Positions 61,196 to 64,000 of a stretch of DNA of 64,000 bases are shown here, piece by piece (within the stretch, counting starts at the first letter, position 1; every line of letters begins with the position of its first letter). Source of the DNA: Paenibacillus sp. FSL R5-0341. GTDB lineage: Bacteria > Bacillota > Bacilli > Paenibacillales > Paenibacillaceae. Under the pieces are notes generated by a model. That model had not been told where the DNA came from, did no database searches, and was given only the letters and a program-made list of their open reading frames with translations. The stretch covers positions 4,278,001-4,342,000 of the forward strand of contig NZ_CP150241.1 in the NCBI RefSeq assembly GCF_037975235.1, written 5' to 3'. Both the position numbers and the translations under genes were made by a program.

Positions 61196-64000
61196 TTAAT
61201 TTATCTTCCCTAAAACGAGTTCTTCTGACATTAGGTCTTTCCTTACTTCGTTCAGAGCATGTAATATATCTCTTTCAGAGTTTAAATCTTTGACTCTGTC
61301 CCAAACGTAGTTAAAATATTGCTCGGCATGTCTGCCCTTGTGTGAAGCCCATGTGACATATGTGTCTTTATCTACTAATATCTGAGCTGTTTTACTTCCG
61401 TTAGGTATCTGACTTCCAGTGGGTAACCAAACCCCATTAGCAGCAGAATTTAAATCTATCCCATATTTTTTCATCTTATCTCTTAAAAAACCAGCAGACT
61501 CATACGTCTCCGAAACTGGGACAAGGTGATGTGCTGCCCAGCCCTTTGCTTCAGGTTTACCCACTCCAGCGAGTTCTAACTGTTCTCCCAATATTACACT
61601 ATCCTGCTTATTTTTTGTTTTACCAGGCTTCATTTTAGATGGGAGATTTTTGTAATTTTCTATAGTCAAAGAACAAGTATGATTATGGGTCCATATGCCA
61701 ATCTCTGTAACATAGAATGTATGATACTCATCAACAGTGAAGTTATAAACTATTACCTTCTCATTAGATACTTCAATTCCTCTTATAGGAAGATACTCGT
61801 TCTCACTAGTTTCAAGTAAATCACCTACAATTAGTTCGCTGGTATATTTCCAACCTTGCCCTTCAACAAAGAATGGATGATTGCCAGTTACTTTAATTTG
61901 TTGATCTTCAACAAACAAAGTATATATTTGTTCAACTTCTTTTTGGAATAATTGGGTCACAGGTTTGTAGTCGATACTACCTGTTTCTTCGTTTTTGGAC
62001 AGTACCGAATCTCCAACCTGAATATCTTCAATCTGCTTAAAACCATTATCAGTCTTAATGGGCGTCCCAGATGCAAAACAGTAACACCCACCTACTGTCC
62101 TTTTAAACTCTGCTAATCCTGCTATACGTTTTTTCCCCTTATTAAAGGTGCCTACTACTGGAACCATATTAATACCAGCTGTTAAAGCATCCAGATAGTT
62201 ACCTTGAACCAAGTATATTAATCCATTACCAAACTCAGATATAGGAGCTAAAATGGGTATCATAGAGGTTTTATCTAATGAACGATGAATATAATCAAGT
62301 GGGTCTTCATTGGGTTGTAGCAACAAGCTATTTTCAGCATATTCCCAGAATCTTTCTAAACCATTAAGACCATACATAGTCTTAGACCAGTTATCATAGC
62401 CCGTTATTGGATTTACATCATCACCAGTAAATATATATCTTACATAGTGGTTATAGCATGCTTCACACTTGTCCTTGTTATCACTCGTAACTTCCACTCT
62501 CTTACTTCCATCAAAGAATTCTTCTGGTGGAGCAGGTATCCAATTGACTCTATTGAGGGGATTATTAGCAACTACAATTACGTAAACTTGTGCCAAATCT
62601 TTCCTACCTTTAGGATAGATTTGTGCCTGATAAAATCCGTTTTTCGCCCAATAACTAGTAGAATAGTTAGTTGAATAACTACTGGCATATAATTGACGAT
62701 TTTCAGTTACATTCCCTTCCCACTTAAAAGTTACTGTGCTCCCTTTAGTTTTACTCCCCAAATTTTTTTTGAAAATAGTTGCAGAACGATTCACAGCAGG
62801 GAATATTTCCAATTGCAAATCACTTGTATTTATTCTATTTTTATATTTCATTTCTACATACTCTGTTTCATAATCAAACGGAGAAGGATCAAAAGAAAAG
62901 CTAGTAGGACCTACACTAGTCGACGCAGCAATTAGACCCGAATTCAAGGGTTCTTTACCGTAAATAATTTCATTTATCCATAGAGAAATTTGATAGTCTC
63001 CTACATCAGTAGTGGCATTAATTAAGTCCCTTCCTATCTTCAAGTAGTACTCTCCAGGCTTGATAAATGTGACATTGTCACCATTAGCACTAAATAACCC
63101 ATAAAGATTTGATCTTGAGTCTTCAATAGAACCTGAACCTTTTGATAGATTAATAAAAATCTGTTCAGGTGTATCAAGCTTTATTCTGAAATAATCTATA
63201 TCATATAGAGAGTTTGTTCTTAGGGTTGTACCATTCGGTTCAAATTCTCTGATTTCCCCCCATTCAAGCAACATAGCTGTTTCCTTCGTACTGTGAAATG
63301 CATCTTCTATCACTAGTCTTGAACGTACTGCTAATGAATCATAGCCACTTAGGACAATAAAGTAGGTGACTCCAGCCTGAAGAGTGATTTCGATCTTTGA
63401 AAAAGAACCACCGTATGGTTTAGAACCTTTTACATCATCATTAGAGGCAACAAGATTTCTTCGAGACTCATCACTGTATATTTGTAGAACCGTATCTTGA
63501 TTCTCTCTTTTACCTTGATATCCTGAGGTGAAGAAGCGATATCTCCCGCTTTGATTAGGTTTAAATTGAAAAAAGTCTGATTGATCCGATGTAAGAGAAG
63601 ATTCAATTGTTTCGCGAAGTTCAAGAGTCTTATAGGTGACTGGAGTTCTACTAACTAGTAAACGAGCATACAACTCTGTCTCTCCTACTCCATTCACACG
63701 TATATAATAAGGAACACCTTTTTCAAGTTGAATTGATACGAGTGAAAACTCAGAATCACCTTTGTCATCGTTATAAGCTATTCTTCTTGAAAATTCTGTA
63801 TCAGAAAACAGTTCTATTTCAGTATCATTCTTGTTAGTAGTATAAGTTCCACCAAAGTAATTGGTAGTAACATTGTATGTCCCAGTCTCTCTAGGAACAA
63901 ACAAATATATGTTGCTGTCCTTCACTTTTTCATTTATATCCACGGGTACATCTTGTTGTATATATGGAAGATCGGATTTAACAACTTCTGCTGTCAATCT
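61196..64000 (-). CDS. Polymorphic toxin: PPC-like domains, Hint protease and AHH nuclease (5' end outside window)
   Basis: 935 codons are visible; the frame runs off the right edge, so the start and signal peptide are not seen. The N-terminal part has three PPC-like beta-sandwiches (GVPYYIRVNGVGETELYARL, AGVTYFIVLSGYD and PGEYYLKIGRD). A pretoxin segment (YLDALTAGINMVPVVGTFNK) leads to a Hint domain that begins at a Cys (nt 62078-62080, CFASGTPIKTDNGFKQIEDI), includes VTGNHPFFVEG, and ends IGIWTHNH (nt about 61680-61700), the self-cleavage site. The C-terminal domain is an AHH nuclease: AAHHLVPVSETYE (His pair at 61526-61531), LNSAANGVWLP and ASHKGRHAEQYFNYVW. Hint cleavage would free the DNase tip. 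The immunity gene follows. Confidence 0.87.
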   Translation of the reverse strand, partial: RLTAEVVKSDLPYIQQDVPVDINEKVKDSNIYLFVPRETGTYNVTTNYFGGTYTTNKNDTEIELFSDTEFSRRIAYNDDKGDSEFSLVSIQLEKGVPYYIRVNGVGETELYARLLVSRTPVTYKTLELRETIESSLTSDQSDFFQFKPNQSGRYRFFTSGYQGKRENQDTVLQIYSDESRRNLVASNDDVKGSKPYGGSFSKIEITLQAGVTYFIVLSGYDSLAVRSRLVIEDAFHSTKETAMLLEWGEIREFEPNGTTLRTNSLYDIDYFRIKLDTPEQIFINLSKGSGSIEDSRSNLYGLFSANGDNVTFIKPGEYYLKIGRDLINATTDVGDYQISLWINEIIYGKEPLNSGLIAASTSVGPTSFSFDPSPFDYETEYVEMKYKNRINTSDLQLEIFPAVNRSATIFKKNLGSKTKGSTVTFKWEGNVTENRQLYASSYSTNYSTSYWAKNGFYQAQIYPKGRKDLAQVYVIVVANNPLNRVNWIPAPPEEFFDGSKRVEVTSDNKDKCEACYNHYVRYIFTGDDVNPITGYDNWSKTMYGLNGLERFWEYAENSLLLQPNEDPLDYIHRSLDKTSMIPILAPISEFGNGLIYLVQGNYLDALTAGINMVPVVGTFNKGKKRIAGLAEFKRTVGGCYCFASGTPIKTDNGFKQIEDIQVGDSVLSKNEETGSIDYKPVTQLFQKEVEQIYTLFVEDQQIKVTGNHPFFVEGQGWKYTSELIVGDLLETSENEYLPIRGIEVSNEKVIVYNFTVDEYHTFYVTEIGIWTHNHTCSLTIENYKNLPSKMKPGKTKNKQDSVILGEQLELAGVGKPEAKGWAAHHLVPVSETYESAGFLRDKMKKYGIDLNSAANGVWLPTGSQIPNGSKTAQILVDKDTYVTWASHKGRHAEQYFNYVWDRVKDLNSERDILHALNEVRKDLMSEELVLGKIN

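Noticed and set aside
61196..64000. Intein inside a host protein
   Set aside because: The Hint domain has no C-extein of a host enzyme after it; it is followed directly by an AHH nuclease and an immunity gene, which fits a polymorphic toxin.
1..64000. tRNA, rRNA, insertion sequence or prophage genes
   Set aside because: No cloverleaf-like block, rRNA stretch, transposase, integrase or phage structural gene was found on either strand.

Overview
The window reads as a chromosome segment of a spore-forming Gram-positive bacterium of the Paenibacillus type. The evidence is gene content only: a Bacillus-type Fnr with C-terminal cysteines, Amj, a YolD-like/Y-family polymerase pair, an SleB-type cortex hydrolase, LexA boxes of the GAAC-N4-GTTC type, strong AGGAGG ribosome sites and frequent TTG/GTG starts. 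No rRNA, tRNA, CRISPR array, transposase or phage module was seen.

Layout. 0-3.5 kb: start of adhE facing fnr, with two FNR boxes between them, then a lipoprotein, an unknown protein and an HxlR regulator. 3.8-9.2 kb: a sugar-catabolism group (ThuA-like protein, TIM-barrel isomerase, two Gfo/Idh/MocA oxidoreductases, an AraC regulator). 9.2-16 kb: a TVP38-like membrane protein, msrAB, a TetR-controlled MFS pump, amj, a DUF2188 protein and a YitT-like protein. 16.7-18 kb: a CAP12-like TIR-domain protein with an unrecognised C-terminal domain, translationally coupled to a small basic protein; this is a candidate defence unit. 18.4-30.5 kb: a LexA-box gene, cysK, a DinG/XPD helicase, a PL9 pectate lyase, yaaA (plus a decayed yaaA fragment), an SPFH protein and a membrane-anchored SleB-like hydrolase. 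30.7-37.8 kb: an MFS permease, a CUT1 sugar ABC transporter, ssuD and an AraC regulator. 38-46.5 kb: a six-gene leftward cluster for an exopolysaccharide (processive glycosyltransferase, nucleotide-sugar dehydrogenase, two membrane-anchored glycosidase-like proteins, a HEAT-repeat protein, and a degenerate GGDEF-receiver protein with Glu at the phospho-acceptor site). 47-51 kb: an SOS Y-family polymerase with a YolD-like partner, glsA and a GNAT protein. 51-64 kb: an AT-rich leftward operon of a polymorphic toxin (PPC-like, Hint and AHH nuclease domains; its 5' end lies outside the window), an Imm11-like immunity protein and a 3107-residue secreted RCC1-repeat protein whose last 5 kb is four near-identical 1296-bp units.

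Two features cut across the map. A palindromic intergenic element of about 150-190 bp occurs five times (14.2, 16.1, 35.1, 36.5 and 41.4 kb), always in the same orientation and always just upstream of a leftward gene. The TIR gene and the toxin-immunity-RCC1 operon are the best candidates for poorly described conflict systems. All family assignments come from reading motifs; no database search was possible.
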